64,000 nt of DNA from Castor canadensis (GCF_047511655.1 NC_133398.1:56518638-56582637), one strand, 5' to 3'; shown: positions 9,308 through 20,149, numbered from the stretch's first letter. Notes: generated by a model from the letters alone, not told the origin. Numbers and translations: made by a program.

Positions 9308-9392
9308 GGCTGGCAGAATGACTCAAGTGGTAGAGTGCCTGCTTAGCAAGCATGAGGCCCTGAGTTCAAACCCCAGTACTGCAAAGAAAAAA
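9308..9392 (+). repeat. ID-like SINE monomer
   Basis: tRNA-derived unit with A-box-like TGACTCAAGTGGTAGAG and B-box-like GAGTTCAAACC, then an A-rich tail. It is a SINE and not a tRNA gene: no anticodon arm or 3' acceptor pairing. Confidence 0.88.
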
Positions 9393-9497
9393 GTCTCAAG
9401 GAAGACACAAGGATGTAGTTTTGTTGAGAAAAAATGATTTTGTTTAGGTAAATATTATTTTAGTGTCAGTTTAAAATGAATCAATGAAGAAAAATAT

Positions 9498-10014
9498 TGC
9501 GAGCACTTACAGTTCATTACCAATCAAGTACGGGTGAGCAGTACTCAAGAGACTCTTACTTCAGAGAACAGGATTTTATTCCAACAAATCCACATGGCAC
9601 TCTCCCATGGATCCTAATGTCCTGTCCTCTGTTACCCTAGCCAGCCAGAACTTACTCAGGCCTTCCCCAAGCTTTGCTCACCATGAGACATTTTCTTAGG
9701 TGATAAGGGGAGTCCAGCTGAGCTCTGGGGAATCCTTATGGCCGATCTGAGTTGCAGGTCTGATCTCGAGGTTCACTGGTGACACCCAGTTGTCGGGAGA
9801 AGGGGGGTGCTCTCAAGTGGCAGCTGCCTCTATGTTGGAGCTTCGGGACAGGCTCTGACAGCATGGTCTCCAGCATTAGAGTGGTAGCGAGGCTTGGGTT
9901 TTCATGCTTGGTGGTGACCTCATAGTTAGTGTTACCGGTCTCATCACCTTAGGGTTGGCTCATTTGCATATCGGCCTGTCATTCCCTGGCTTGGTTTCTT
10001 AGTCCTAACACACA
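9498..10014 (-). repeat. Antisense LTR, family C
   Basis: On the minus strand it starts TGTGTGTTAGGAC, carries an octamer ATGCAAAT (9962-9969) in the U3-like part and GGAATAAAATCC (polyadenylation signal) about 100 bp before its end at GCTCGCA. TG/CA ends and the signal position indicate a retroviral LTR. I could not find a clean target duplication, so the ends may be off by a few bases. Confidence 0.65.
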
Positions 10015-10195
10015 CTAGCAAATAATTCTTATTACAACAGTTTTCCATACTTTAACACAATACAATTAACCAATACAACAGCAATCTTATATGTGTTCAC
10101 CGCAAAAAATGATACAGATAAAATGGAAAGGATAGGGAAAATTGTAAAAGGTTTGTGGAAATGAATCTTATAAAAGAAATCTTATGGCTGTTGGA

Positions 10196-10276
10196 GTGGC
10201 TCAAGTAGTAGAGCTCCTGTCTAACAAGTGTGAGGCCCTGAGTTCAAACTCCAGGACTGCAAAAAAAAGAAAAAAA
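10196..10276 (+). repeat. ID-like SINE monomer
   Basis: GGAGTGGCTCAAGTAGTAGAG and CCTGAGTTCAAACTCC boxes with A-rich tail. Confidence 0.87.
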
Positions 10277-10351
10277 TTTTAAACAAGCTTTTGTAAAAAT
10301 CATCCTTACTATAAAAAGTACACTGATACAAAACTGGAATTTGGCTTACTT

Positions 10352-10477
10352 ATTTCTTTACTGAGATGGTCCCTCACTGTGTTTCCCAGGCTGGTTTTGA
10401 ACTCCTAGATAACAAGCAGTCCTCTTGTCTAGGCCCTGTGAGTAGCTGGAACTTTAGGTGTGTGACCTCATGCCTGT
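10352..10477 (-). repeat. B1-like SINE monomer
   Basis: Antisense 7SL-type unit: GAGATGGTCCCTCACTGTG, CCCAGGCTGGTTTTGAACTCC, then GTAGCTGGAACTTTAGGTGTG. Confidence 0.8.
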
Positions 10478-10510
10478 CTTGGTCTTTGCTTTAAAACTTA
10501 GACTTCTGAA

Positions 10511-10838
10511 GGTGGGTGCAATGGTTCAAGCCTGAAATCACAGCTACTTGGGAAGTGGAGACTGGGAGTATTTGGGTTTGAGCCCCATCCTGGACAAAGA
10601 GTTGGAGAGACCCCATTTCAACCAGTAGCTAGGTGGCACTCGCCTGTCATCCCAGCTATGTGAAGAAGCATAGATAGGAAGACTGTGGTTCAGGCTGGTT
10701 GGAGCAGAAAGCAAGACCCTATCTCAAAAATAACCAACACAAACAGTGTTGGCAGAGTGCCCCAAGGGGTAGAGTGCCTGCCTAGCAAGTGTGAGGCTCT
10801 GAGTTCAAACTCCAGTGCCACCAAAAAAAAAAAAAAAA
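10511..10838 (+). repeat. Trimeric SINE (B1-B1-ID)
   Basis: First B1-like unit 10511-10620, second B1-like unit about 10625-10740 ending CCCTATCTCAAAAATAACCA, then an ID-like unit (GGTAGAGTGCCTGCCTAGCAAG) with poly-A tail. The same order occurs at five other places in this window. Confidence 0.85.
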
Positions 10839-10870
10839 CAACAACTATGTAGCTACATAGTTAAAGCTTT

Positions 10871-11207
10871 TGAGGCAGGCTAAGACAGGAAAAGTTTGGA
10901 CTCTTAAAAACACATAACACAATGTTGTGTTTCAGGCTGAACATTCTTCTCTTTCTCTGCGCCTGCTTTTCAATTGCAACTCTGTGCAGACTATCATACA
11001 CAGGCCCTGGGACAATTCAAACCACCACGACCTGAACCCAGGAACCACACATGCCCCTCCCCACTCATCAATTATTGGTGATCAAGAACTGCCCAGGTTT
11101 TTCCTGTGCAGGTTTTAAAAGCACCTGGAAACAGGGAGCGCTCTCCCTCTTTGGTCGCCTCATACCTGGCTCATCCTGGCTGTTTGTAACTTTTCCCTAA
11201 CCTTTCA
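10871..11207 (+). repeat. LTR family A, second copy (3' truncated)
   Basis: Starts TGAGGCAGGCTA and parallels 6198-6545 (shared: AACATTCTTCTCTTTCTCTG, ATGCCCCTCCCCA, TCATCAATTATTGGTG). Similarity stops just before the polyadenylation signal, so the R/U5 end is missing. Confidence 0.83.
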
Positions 11208-11633
11208 TTTCATAGCTGCAGAAATGACTAGACAACTTGAAGGAACTGAGTCTGACTTGATGGAACCAATAAAAATTCCTTGAAAAACTTGCCTGATAAC
11301 CTTAAATACATAGTTCATTTTGTTGCCTGGCAGGTGGGTGAAGAATGTCACCTCCTGACAGGCCCATGAACCTCAAAATATTTTTAGGAATCTCAAGAAG
11401 TGAACAAGTCACCCAGATGCTGCAGGTACAGTGTGATGGTGAGTCCTTGCTTGGCTTCCTAACCTCTAAAGGGTTTTAAAAATCAAATCTGAAGTTTCTT
11501 ATGAAAGGTTTAGCAAAATAAGTTTTAAAAGAGCCAATATGACCAACTACTCTTCTTGCCTGAATCTATATAAGTTATCAGGCCACGTTTTATGAGATGA
11601 AGCGTATTTTCCAAATAATTGTCTTACTTTACA

Positions 11634-11854
11634 GGGGCATGGATGGCTCATGCCTATAACTAGCTATTTGGGAGGCTGAGATTGGCAGGGTCTTGGTTCA
11701 AGGCCAGCCTGGGCAAAAAGTTCACAAGACCCCATCTCCAAAATAACCAGAGCAAAATGAACTGGAGGTGTAGCTCAAGCGGCAGAGCACCTGCCTTGTG
11801 AGCACCAGCTTTGCAAGCTCTGAGTTTAAACTCTAGTTCCATGCAAAAAAAAAA
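11634..11854 (+). repeat. Dimeric SINE (B1 + ID-like)
   Basis: B1-like unit (GCATGGATGGCTCATGCC to CCCCATCTCCAAAATAACCA) followed by GGTGTAGCTCAAGCGGCAGAG and a poly-A tail. The ID unit has a small local duplication (GAGCACC/GAGCACCAGC). Confidence 0.87.
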
Positions 11855-12574
11855 TTGTCTTTCTTTGATATCTTTAGTAAATTAGGGGTGATGTTGAGAG
11901 AAAATTGTATTTTGGAAAAAAATTGTAACATCCCTATTAATAGATGCTACCTCATTGCTTTTGAGATTTTATTATTTGTCTACAGTCTGGACTGGGTCCT
12001 GACAGTGTCTACCTACAAGTCTCCAAAGGACATATTCAATATCTCTCCCATTTTCCTGACTTGGAATTGCTGAAGTTAAAGTTGCCTTTTTCCTGAAATC
12101 CTGAAAGCTGTGGTCATCTTGGTAGACTCAAGCCAGATTTCCACACTTAGTTATGAGCAGTGTTTGTGCCTGCTGCTGTGTGGGCAAATCAGAAAGTACC
12201 AGAACACTGATTCAAAGGGCAAAGCAGAAAAATCTGTTGCTGCCTGGCCCTGCTCCACTGCAGAGCACAACATCCAGACATGTTTTCAGCTGACTGCTCT
12301 GCAAACTCAGAAACTTGTTTGCAAACAGGTAGGAGAACCCACCTACAACCACCCCCTAAAGGAAGAAGGAACTGCTTAGATGAAGTGACCCATGCTCAGG
12401 ACTGACAGATGGGTCATTCCATGACACTGATTCAACAGGACCTCTTGTTTTCTGCTTGTTCAATCTCTGCTTTCACCTTCTTGAGTTGCCAGCCTTTTGT
12501 TTTGCAACCTCTAACCTAAATCTCTCCAAAGTTACCAACTTGCCTCATCATATGTAAAACTTTCTGAAAATAAG

Positions 12575-13105
12575 GTTTCAAATGGGAGGCTAAAGGAAAC
12601 AAAAACATTTCTTAAATTATAAAGGATTGTTGAGCAGAGGACAGCCAAATTGGCAGGGGAACTCTGCCTTGTCTTTGTTTGCCTATGTGCAGGACCCATA
12701 AAGACAACAGGACTTTTTACCTTCCTTTCCCCTTTTCCCACCTGAAGACTGGATGTGAGTTCTGCTTTACAACACTTTCTTATCAGCTCAGAGACATGGC
12801 ATTGAGGACTCTCTGATCAGAGTCCTTCTCATAGTTTTACTGCCTCTGAAGCTAGGACTGCTTTTCCTTGGTCTTGTCACTGCTCTACAATGTATTGTCT
12901 TTTGTTGAAATGCAGTTTGAGGCAGTCTGCTAAGACACACTGAGTGACTTTTTCTCCTGTGTGATGCGCAATTGTGTGTATCAATAAATTTGCTTCTTTT
13001 TCTCTAGCTAATCTATCACTTGTTATAGGCATCTGTCTTACCTACATATTTATGAGAATTGAGGAAAAATAATATTCCACCAGAGCCCTTTTAGTGGAAA
13101 GAAAT
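12575..13105 (+). repeat. LTR-B, right copy
   Basis: Homologous to 6867-7515 in the same orientation, with AATAAA at 12983-12988. L1 sequence resumes just after it, colinear with the L1 broken off at 6866. GAAAT occurs at both outer borders (near 6869 and near 13108) and is a candidate 5-bp target duplication. Confidence 0.72.
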
Positions 13106-13745
13106 ATTGGTTTGTGGTTTCATTTTCTTGTGCTATCTTTGGGTCTGGTATCAAGGGAAATACTGGCCTTCAGAAGGAGTTTGGAATCTTCTTTTCCTTA
13201 CATATACTTTTGGAAGAGTTGAGAAGCATTGGTGATAATTCTCCTTTAATTGTTTGCTAGAATTCACCAACGAAGCCATCTGTTTCTGGACTTTCCTTTG
13301 TGGGAAGGTTTTGGCCACTGATCAAATCTTTTTACTTGTTGCACGTCTATTTGGATTTTCTGTTTCTACTTGTAGTTTTGGTGACTTGCACCATGATTCC
13401 AGGTCTTCTAAGTTATCTGATTTGTTGGTATATCACAGTATTCTTCTATAACCCTTTTTATTTCTGCAAGGGTCAGTAGTAATGGTCACACTTTCAGATT
13501 TTAGTTATTTGAATTGTCTTCTTTTGGGGGGCTAACTAAAATTTTGTCACTTTTGTTGATCTTTTCAAAGAATCAACTGTGGTTCTCACTGATTTTTCTC
13601 TATATTCTCTATTTTATTTCTTTCCTAATCTTTATTATTTCTTCCTTCTTATAATTCTGGGTTTAGTTAGTACTTCCTGTTGTAGCTCCTTAAGGTATAA
13701 CCTTAGGTTACTGATTTGAGATCTTTTCTGATTCTTTTTACAGAG
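13106..13745 (-). repeat. L1 ORF2 fragment (antisense), segment 3
   Basis: Resumes at the point of ORF2 where segment 2 ended (ATTGGTTTGTGGTTTCATTTTC, then AATTCACCAACGAAGCCATC). It runs to a SINE at 13753. The three segments together form one L1 oriented to the left. Confidence 0.85.
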
Positions 13746-13752
13746 ACTTAAC

Positions 13753-13949
13753 TTTTTGTGTGTGTGGTACTGGAGATTGAATCCAGGGTCCCTCAAATAC
13801 TAGGCAATGGCTCTACCACGTTAGCCAGTCTTTCCACCTCCATCCCTTTTTCTTTGTATTTTTGTTTTGGGACAGGGTCTTGCAAACTTTGCTGGGCTGG
13901 CTTCTGCCTTTTCCTCCTGGGATCACAGGCATGCACCATCATGCCCAGT
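13753..13949 (-). repeat. Dimeric SINE (B1 + ID-like)
   Basis: Antisense: GGTACTGGAGATTGAATCC (ID part), then GGGACAGGGTCTTGCAAAC and GATCACAGGCATGCACCATC (B1 part). Confidence 0.85.
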
Positions 13950-14485
13950 CAGACACAACTTTTACAATCTTTTTCTTCCAAAGAACCTTTTAGTTTTTGA
14001 TGACCTTACCTGGAATAATTTCAATATTCTTCACAGCACAACCCATGTTGTTTTTTATAGATTCCCTGTGCATGAGCAGTGCCATTAAAAGACATTCAAG
14101 TGTCCATGTCTCCAAAGGCTTTGGAGTTGTGTGATAATGACAAACAAACAGCATTGTGGGTACAAGGTGATAGGGGAACTCACAAGCTTCTGGGGTATTT
14201 TTGTTGTACTGAGTCAACTTCTGGGGTATATTTCCTGATCTCTCTTTCATTTACAAAGAAATCTCTGCACCATGCTTATGTACTTCATAAAAAGCCATTT
14301 AGAAAAGATCTTTAAAATGTAGTTTATCCTTCCACAGTAATAACTTTGGGCAAATCACCTACCTGTGTTACCATCTATAAGGTGGAAGCCTGGCCTGTCC
14401 CACAAGGTTGCTGTGAAAGTGCTTAGGAGACTTTTAAAACAGCTCATGGATACACATAACACTGTCTTGTCTCTGAGCCCAGGTG
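13950..14485. other. No gene recognised
   Basis: Possible L1 remnant at the left edge and a MIR-like stretch near 14340-14430 (CTTTGGGCAAATCACCTACC). Nothing else assigned. Confidence 0.5.
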
Positions 14486-14898
14486 TGTAAGAAAACTTAT
14501 CTTTTCTATCAAAGTATTTGTTACCCTCTTAGATTACTTAAAAATTCCTTCGGTCACCATCTTAAGTGACTTGCATGTTTAAAGGGTCCTTGCCTCTTCT
14601 TCTGGATTCCTGTATGACTCCTTTGCCTGCCAAACTGCATGCCCTAACTCATCCCCCAAGCCTTTTAGCCAATCAGGAAAGACTGTGAACCCTTGACCTG
14701 GACAAATCTCAGGTGAGGGGCAGGTACAACTGCATCAGGGATATAAGGAGAAGCCACTGTCAACCATTTTGTGCTTGCGTGTTGCTTAGCAGGAGTGAGC
14801 ACATGCTTGTACCCTCTTGATCAAGAGAAACTGCCTTGTCAAGATTTTCTGTCTCTTGTGCGTCTGTTTTTGGCACCGGAGGGTTATCAGTTCCAACA
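14486..14898 (+). repeat. Solo LTR related to the provirus, variant R/U5
   Basis: Plus strand begins TGTAAGAAAAC and closely follows the first part of the proviral U3 (AAAGTATTTGTTACCCTCTTAG, TCACCATCTTAAGTGACTTG, CCTGGACAAATCTCAGGTGAG). After about 14730 it departs: no 18-bp repeats, a different TATA region (GGGATATAAGG) and a different U5 that ends TTCCAACA. No 4-bp target duplication is evident, so one end may be truncated or misjudged. Confidence 0.83.
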
Positions 14899-15411
14899 GA
14901 TAGAAGGGCTGAGCCAGATAAGAGCGTCCCAGAGTGTACTTGTGCCCCATCAGCCTGCTTACCAGCATTAAATATACTTCCAGACAAAGCTCGCTGGTGG
15001 GAAATCGATAGGGAATTTCAAGTCAGCTGGAAACTTCAAAAATAGGTGAGTGTGTGTGTGTGTGTGTTTACATACATATGGCATGAAGTACACAGAATAG
15101 CATAAATTATGTCATCTTAACCCCCCCCCCACACCCAGCACGTTAGCTAGGATGACATTTTGGAGAAATTACTTGAGATCCCTGGTGAATTGTGTATTGA
15201 GAATATGTAAAATCATCTACTTGACCATTTCCAATCACTATTTGTCATTCTCCATCATAACTATGGATCAAGATCTTCCTTCAGCTCAATCTCTAGAATC
15301 TCAGAATTGTAGTCTTTTAGATATGGAAAATTATCTATGTTAACCTTACAGTCAACATTTGATACACATACCCCCAAAGCTGAAAAAATTGAAGTGGATT
15401 GCTTATGGTCA
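14899..15411. other. No gene recognised; TG repeat and C tract
   Basis: Contains a (TG)n tract at 15050-15067 and a C10 run at 15121-15130. Otherwise unassigned. Confidence 0.6.
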
Positions 15412-15785
15412 GTGAATTGGCCCATTTTTCATGACTGTAATGAAATATCTGAAGCTGGGTTCTTTATAAAGAAAAGTTGTTTGTTTTAGCTCACAGTTCT
15501 GGAGGTTCAAGGTCTAGAGCTCTTATCTGGTCATGGCCTTCTTGTTGGCAGGGTCTCTGGGTGGTGTAGGAGACCAAGGACACCTGTGTGTATGTGCATC
15601 TCTTTCCTTCTTCTTATAAAGCCACCAGGATCCACAACAATGACCTTATCTGGTCCCAGTCATCTCGTAAAGGCCTAGTGTCTAGATACCATAATCAGAT
15701 TAAAGTTTCTGAGCCTCTTAAAACTTCATAATGGGGATTAAATTTCAACCCAATGAAGCTTTGGGTTCAAACCACGTCCAAACCA
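15412..15785 (-). repeat. Old LTR-like repeat
   Basis: Has the hallmarks of the widespread mammalian repeat with GGGTTCTTTATAAAG and CTCACAGTTCTGGAGG, ending near CCAAACCATAG. MaLR-type antisense copy is my best guess; the family was not determined. Confidence 0.55.
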
Positions 15786-16142
15786 TAGTAGTGAGAAACC
15801 CATGTCTCAAGGAGCAGAAAACAAGGCTTCATTACTGATGGCCTGGTGTCTGTGTGGAATAAGTCTATGACTTGAAGCAGTGAGAACCTAGAGTATTTTT
15901 TTCCCCTCACATTGATCAATAGAAGAGAATAAAAATTCATGAGAAAAAATGGTTTCACTGAATCTTAAGAAAAAATATACTTATCATTTAGATTTTTGCT
16001 CTTATTGTTGGAAGGATATCAAAGGAAAAATTGCCATAGCTTTTTATTTAGATGGAACACTGCAGAGAAGCAACATGTCTTAGTCTTTTGACTACTATAA
16101 CAATCTACCTGAGACTGGGTAATTTATAAATAACAGAAGATC

Positions 16143-16349
16143 TGGGTGCTGGGGGCTCACACCTGTAATCCTAGCTTCTCAGGAGGTAGAGAACAGGAGG
16201 ATCACAGTTTGAAGCTGGCACAGGCAAATAGTTCACCAGACCCTATCTCGAAAAAACCCATCACAAAAACAGGACTGGTGGAGTGGCTCAAGGTGTAGGC
16301 CCTGAGTTCAAACTCCAGTACTGCAAAAATAAATAAATAAATAACAAAA
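16143..16349 (+). repeat. Dimeric SINE (B1 + ID-like)
   Basis: B1-like part CTCACACCTGTAATCCTAGC to CCCTATCTCGAAAAAACCCA; shortened ID-like part GGACTGGTGGAGTGGCTCAAG with a (AAAT)n tail. Confidence 0.88.
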
Positions 16350-16459
16350 GATTACTTATGATAGTTCTAGATGCTGGGAAGTTCATAGTTAAGGTGCTGG
16401 CAGACTTGGTGTCTGGTAAGAACCTGCTCTATAGATGGTGTCCCTTACTGTGTCCTCAT

Positions 16460-16764
16460 ATGGTGCTACAGGGAATTGAACTCAGGGCCTCCCACTTGGC
16501 ACTCTGCCGTGTGGGCCACACCTCCAGTCCTTTTGCATTGGTTATTTTTGAGATAAGGTCTTGTTTTATGCCTGGACTGGCCTAGACTGTCATCCTTCTA
16601 TTTGTTCTTCTCCATATAGCTGACAGGCATGTGCACCACACCCAATCATTGGTTGAGATGGGGGTCTCACAAGCTTTTTGTCTGGGCTGACCTTCAAACA
16701 GCAATCCTCCAGATTTCAGCCTGCTAGGTAGCTAGGATTACAGGTGTGAGCTACTGCTCCTGGC
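16460..16764 (-). repeat. Trimeric SINE (B1-B1-ID)
   Basis: Antisense order on the plus strand: ID-like (TTGAACTCAGGGCCTCCC), B1-like (GAGATAAGGTCTTGTTTTATG to GCACCACACCC), second B1-like (GAGATGGGGGTCTCACAAGC to GATTACAGGTGTGAGCTACTG). Confidence 0.86.
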
Positions 16765-16890
16765 CTTTAACCTCTTTTGTAAGGACACTAATCCCAGTTT
16801 TGAGGTCAGAGCTCTCACTCTTCATGCTAGCACATTGAGTATTAGGTTCTAGCATATGAATTTTGGGGACACCAACATTCAGACCATGGC

Positions 16891-17365
16891 ACATCACCAG
16901 CATGTTTCCTGTTTTCTGCCTGTACCCTAAGTTGGTGGACAATGTCTGGGAGGCAGGCAGGGTGCCTATACTTGAAGAGCTCAGATTGCTTGCCATGTTT
17001 TGAAGAAGTGGTTTTCAAAGCACAATTCTTGAATCAGCAGCAACAGCAGCAAATGGTATCCACCCTAGACTGACCTGATCAGAAACTCGGTGGGTTGGTT
17101 GGAGCCAGCAATCTGTTTTAATGATCCCTGTAGGTGCATACTCACATTTGAGAACCACTGATTTACAGACACTTGGAGCTAGTCATTGTGGGACTGAGTC
17201 AAGACTGATGTTAGAATATAGATGTTACAATGTGTAATTCTTACATGGAAGGTTCATATCAGTGACCCTTCTCTAGGTTAGAGTGGGAGCCTCAGTTCAA
17301 TCAGAAGTCTTAGAAATATGAGACTTAAAAGAAACAGAATAGTATTGCTAAAGATGGTCAAAGAT
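16891..17365. other. No gene recognised
   Basis: Unassigned sequence with a short CAG/CAA-rich patch near 17036-17052. Confidence 0.5.
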
Positions 17366-17489
17366 TGCTACGAGTGGTGGTACATGCCTATAATCCCAGC
17401 ACTCAGGAGGTTGAGGGATAGTAATTTTGTGTTCAATGCCAAGTTGGGTTATATAGCAAGACCCTGTCTCAAAAAATCAAAGAAAAAAA
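17366..17489 (+). repeat. B1-like SINE monomer
   Basis: GTGGTGGTACATGCCTATAATC, then CCCAGCACTCAGGAGG and an A-rich tail after ACCCTGTCTC. Confidence 0.83.
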
Positions 17490-17566
17490 TATGGTCAAAG
17501 GTAATTATTGGTTTACTGTAACTATGTATAAAACACAATGAGAATGTCTTCAAAACTGCATATAAA

Positions 17567-17906
17567 CTGAGTATGGTGGCACACATCTGTAATCCCAGCT
17601 ACTTGAGAGGTAGAGATAAGAAGATCATGGTTCAAGACCAACCTGGGAAAAAATTTAGCAAGACTATCTCAAAAACTACCTGGGTGTGGTGGTGTGTATG
17701 TGTAATTCCAGCTACTCAAGAGGCAGAAGTAGGAGAATTGAGGTCTGAGGACAGCTTGGGCAAAAGCATGAGACCCTATCTGGAAAAAAAAAAAAAACGA
17801 AAAAACTAAAAGCAAAAGGGCTAGGGGTGTGGCTTAAGTGATAGAGAGCTTGCTTAGCAAGCACAAGGCCCCAAGTTCAATCCTTGGTACTTTAAAAAAA
17901 AAAAAA
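17567..17906 (+). repeat. Trimeric SINE (B1-B1-ID)
   Basis: B1-like unit (GTATGGTGGCACACATCTG), second B1-like unit (GGGTGTGGTGGTGTGTATG), an A-rich linker, then an ID-like unit (GGTGTGGCTTAAGTGATAGAG) and poly-A tail. Confidence 0.87.
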
Positions 17907-19365
17907 GCACATATTCTTCAGAATGTTGAGAATATTTGGACTTTTGAGACACGAGATCCTGGTAACACAGGGGGAAGATGCCAGAAAAGAAGCCACAATG
18001 GACACACAGAAGACTTGGGGAAGGCTCCTCAGGAGAGAAACTGTGACAGTTGCACAGTTGCTCTAAGTTAGTTACTTGTTCTGGTCCCGCACTACCAGAA
18101 GTTGTAAAGCAATTTGCTGGAATGAGTGGGAGGGCGAATGGGGCATTCATCCAGTAGTACTTTGAGTTAGATACGCATTGAGATTTTGGTTCATTTTCAT
18201 GTAATAGAAAACTTAATATAATAGTGGCTTTAGTAAAATAGCAATTGACTTATCTTTCATGTAATAGAAATCTAAAGGTTGGTAGTTCAAAGACTTATAT
18301 GGCGGCTCCAGGATTATCAGGAACCCTGACTTTTGTCTTTTTGTTCAATTATTCTAGATTATGCCTTCCATTCTCAAGGTATTACCTCGTGGTTCAATAG
18401 GGCAGTATCTGCTCCAACCATCACATCCTATGCTATGGGAGAGAGGGAGCAAAAAGGCACATGCCTTTGGGCCATTGCCCTTCAGACTGCCTTCCTGGAG
18501 GCCAAATGCAATATAATATATTATATATATGGGCCAGTGCTTAGTAATATTGGCAATTCTTAATTGCAAATAAGTCCTTGGGAATAGATGCTTTTAACTA
18601 TGCACTCTGCTGCCCTCTACAAAATCAGGTATTCTTACTACCGGAGCATAGGGAGAATGAACAGCAGATGGCAACGAACAGCCTCCACCACAGATTCCCA
18701 GTGTATTCTCACTGGCCTTGTTTTCAAGTCTTCAATACTACCTGGAGATCACGTATTGCCAGAGTGAGTCTTTGTTGTTGCTCTCTTCTATAGGTCTTGT
18801 CTAAATAAAATGGGGTTAATTTAACTTAAAGAGATAGTGCACAAACCAAGAGGAAGATGACTGGAAAGCATGTACATGCATGCATGCATGTGCATGTGTG
18901 TGTTTGTGTGTGTCTGCGGTGAACACACACAGTCAAGCAAGGCACAATGAATGTTTACCTGGCTCCACACACCTGGAGCAGGGACGCTCCTAAGGGAGGA
19001 CTTTGCTCCACTAAATGACGAGGTTTTCCACCATAGCATCAAAGCTTCTTCCAGGGATGTGAATATTCCTCCTCTTTAGGTCATCCAGGGACCTCTAAGT
19101 GCTTAGCTCGTGCACAACTTTGAAAAGAAAAATGAGTAGGCATTCAAGCTAGTCCTCACAGCTGCCATATTACCCCAGAAAGTGGCATTTACTTTTTAGT
19201 CTACACATAATTGGCATTCTTTAAATATCCCTCATTATTGGTGGGTTATGCTAAAGCCTCAGCATTGGCACTGCACAGTTGAAGCAATAATCTCTAATGC
19301 ATTATGAACATTTTAGACTTCATTCACTCAGTAGCCATTTATTTATTAATTACATCTATATTATG
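17907..19365. other. No gene recognised; old repeats and simple sequence
   Basis: 18300-18560 looks like a diffuse ancient repeat that I could not classify. An alternating TGCA/TG tract lies at 18870-18914. No coding signal seen. Confidence 0.5.
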
Positions 19366-19440
19366 TCAGTACTGGGGTTTGAACTCAGGGACTCATGCTT
19401 GCCAGGCAGGTGCTCTACCACTTGAGCCATTCCGCTATCC
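19366..19440 (-). repeat. ID-like SINE monomer
   Basis: Antisense CAGTACTGGGGTTTGAACTC through GTGCTCTACCACTTGAGCC. Confidence 0.87.
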
Positions 19441-20055
19441 CTCTTAGCTATTTATTAAGCATTTATTAAATGTTTGGCTCTGGAATTTTTTCTGTAGGCA
19501 CAAAACATAAAGTCTCTCCTCTCACAGAGCTTCCATTATGGAGTGGGGGGTGTTGGTGAAAATGTAGACTTTAAGCAAGTTAACAAGTAAATGAGCAGGT
19601 AGTTCTAAGTGGTCCGAAGCCAGCAGAGGAAGTGGTGAAGTGTGACAGAGGAGGGCCTGTTTTAGGAGGAGAAATTTCCTTGAACTAGGCATAATGTGAG
19701 ACAAAGTCACGGACAATGATTTATAACAAGTGCTTATGTTATGGGGTACATTTAAGCTTCTCCTACTCCACAAAGAAGATGTGATTTTCATTTAAATCAA
19801 GTGTCAACATAAACCCTGCATTAGCTAAGGATAATGAGCTCATGAATACTAAAGATTGGATCGTAGGCAATAGTAGATTCATTTTGAAACCCAAACAGCT
19901 CCTAGTACATGTCCCTTCAAAATGAAACAATTCCAACACCGCTCTTCTTAATCCCTACCCGCTTACTTCTGGGAATGGAATATGTGAGTAATCTCACTTG
20001 ACTGTTAGAGCAGAATGATATCAGGAAACCCGCGAGGCGAATTCTCAGTTAAAAC
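19441..20055. other. No gene recognised
   Basis: Possibly an old L2/MIR-type repeat around 19440-19570; rest unassigned. Confidence 0.4.
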
Positions 20056-20065
20056 AAATGCATTC

Positions 20066-20149
20066 CGGGAGGGGGAGGAGGCGGGGATGAGGGGAAGAGA
20101 TGGCCCAAACAAAGTATACACATATGAATAAATGTATAAACAATGAAAA
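20066..20149 (+). mobile_element. 5'-truncated L1 tail (84 bp) with perfect target duplication
   Basis: A G-rich polypurine tract (GGGAGGGGGAGGAGGCGGGG), then CACATATGAATAAATG and an A run. Flanked by AAATGCATTC at 20056-20065 and 20150-20159. This is the end product of target-primed reverse transcription of an L1 3' UTR; the same tail occurs at 49210-49330. Confidence 0.88.

Larger units (their letters stand above)
7516..12574 (+). mobile_element. Internal region of the LTR-B element, decayed
   Basis: Lies between two similarly oriented LTR-B copies. I see no gag, pol or env motif. It is AT-rich and overwritten by SINEs (7861, 9308, 10196, 10352, 10511, 11634), an antisense LTR (9498-10014) and a truncated family-A LTR (10871-11207). 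The stretches 8059-9307, 11208-11633 and 11855-12574 hold nothing I recognise apart from a short CAA repeat. Whether the whole interval belonged to one retroviral element is inferred from the flanking LTRs and L1 continuity. Confidence 0.5.
16086..16890 (-). repeat. Old LTR-like repeat split by two SINEs
   Basis: Three colinear pieces, 16086-16142 (CCTGAGACTGGGTAATTTAT), 16350-16459 (GTGCTGGCAGACTTGGTGTC) and 16765-16890 (ATATGAATTTTGGGGACACC), are separated by a dimeric SINE on the plus strand and a trimeric SINE on the minus strand. Confidence 0.7.

Noticed and set aside
9308..9392. Possible tRNA genes at the ID-like units
   Set aside because: A- and B-box-like motifs are present, but no cloverleaf closes and an A-rich tail follows; many dispersed copies show they are SINEs.
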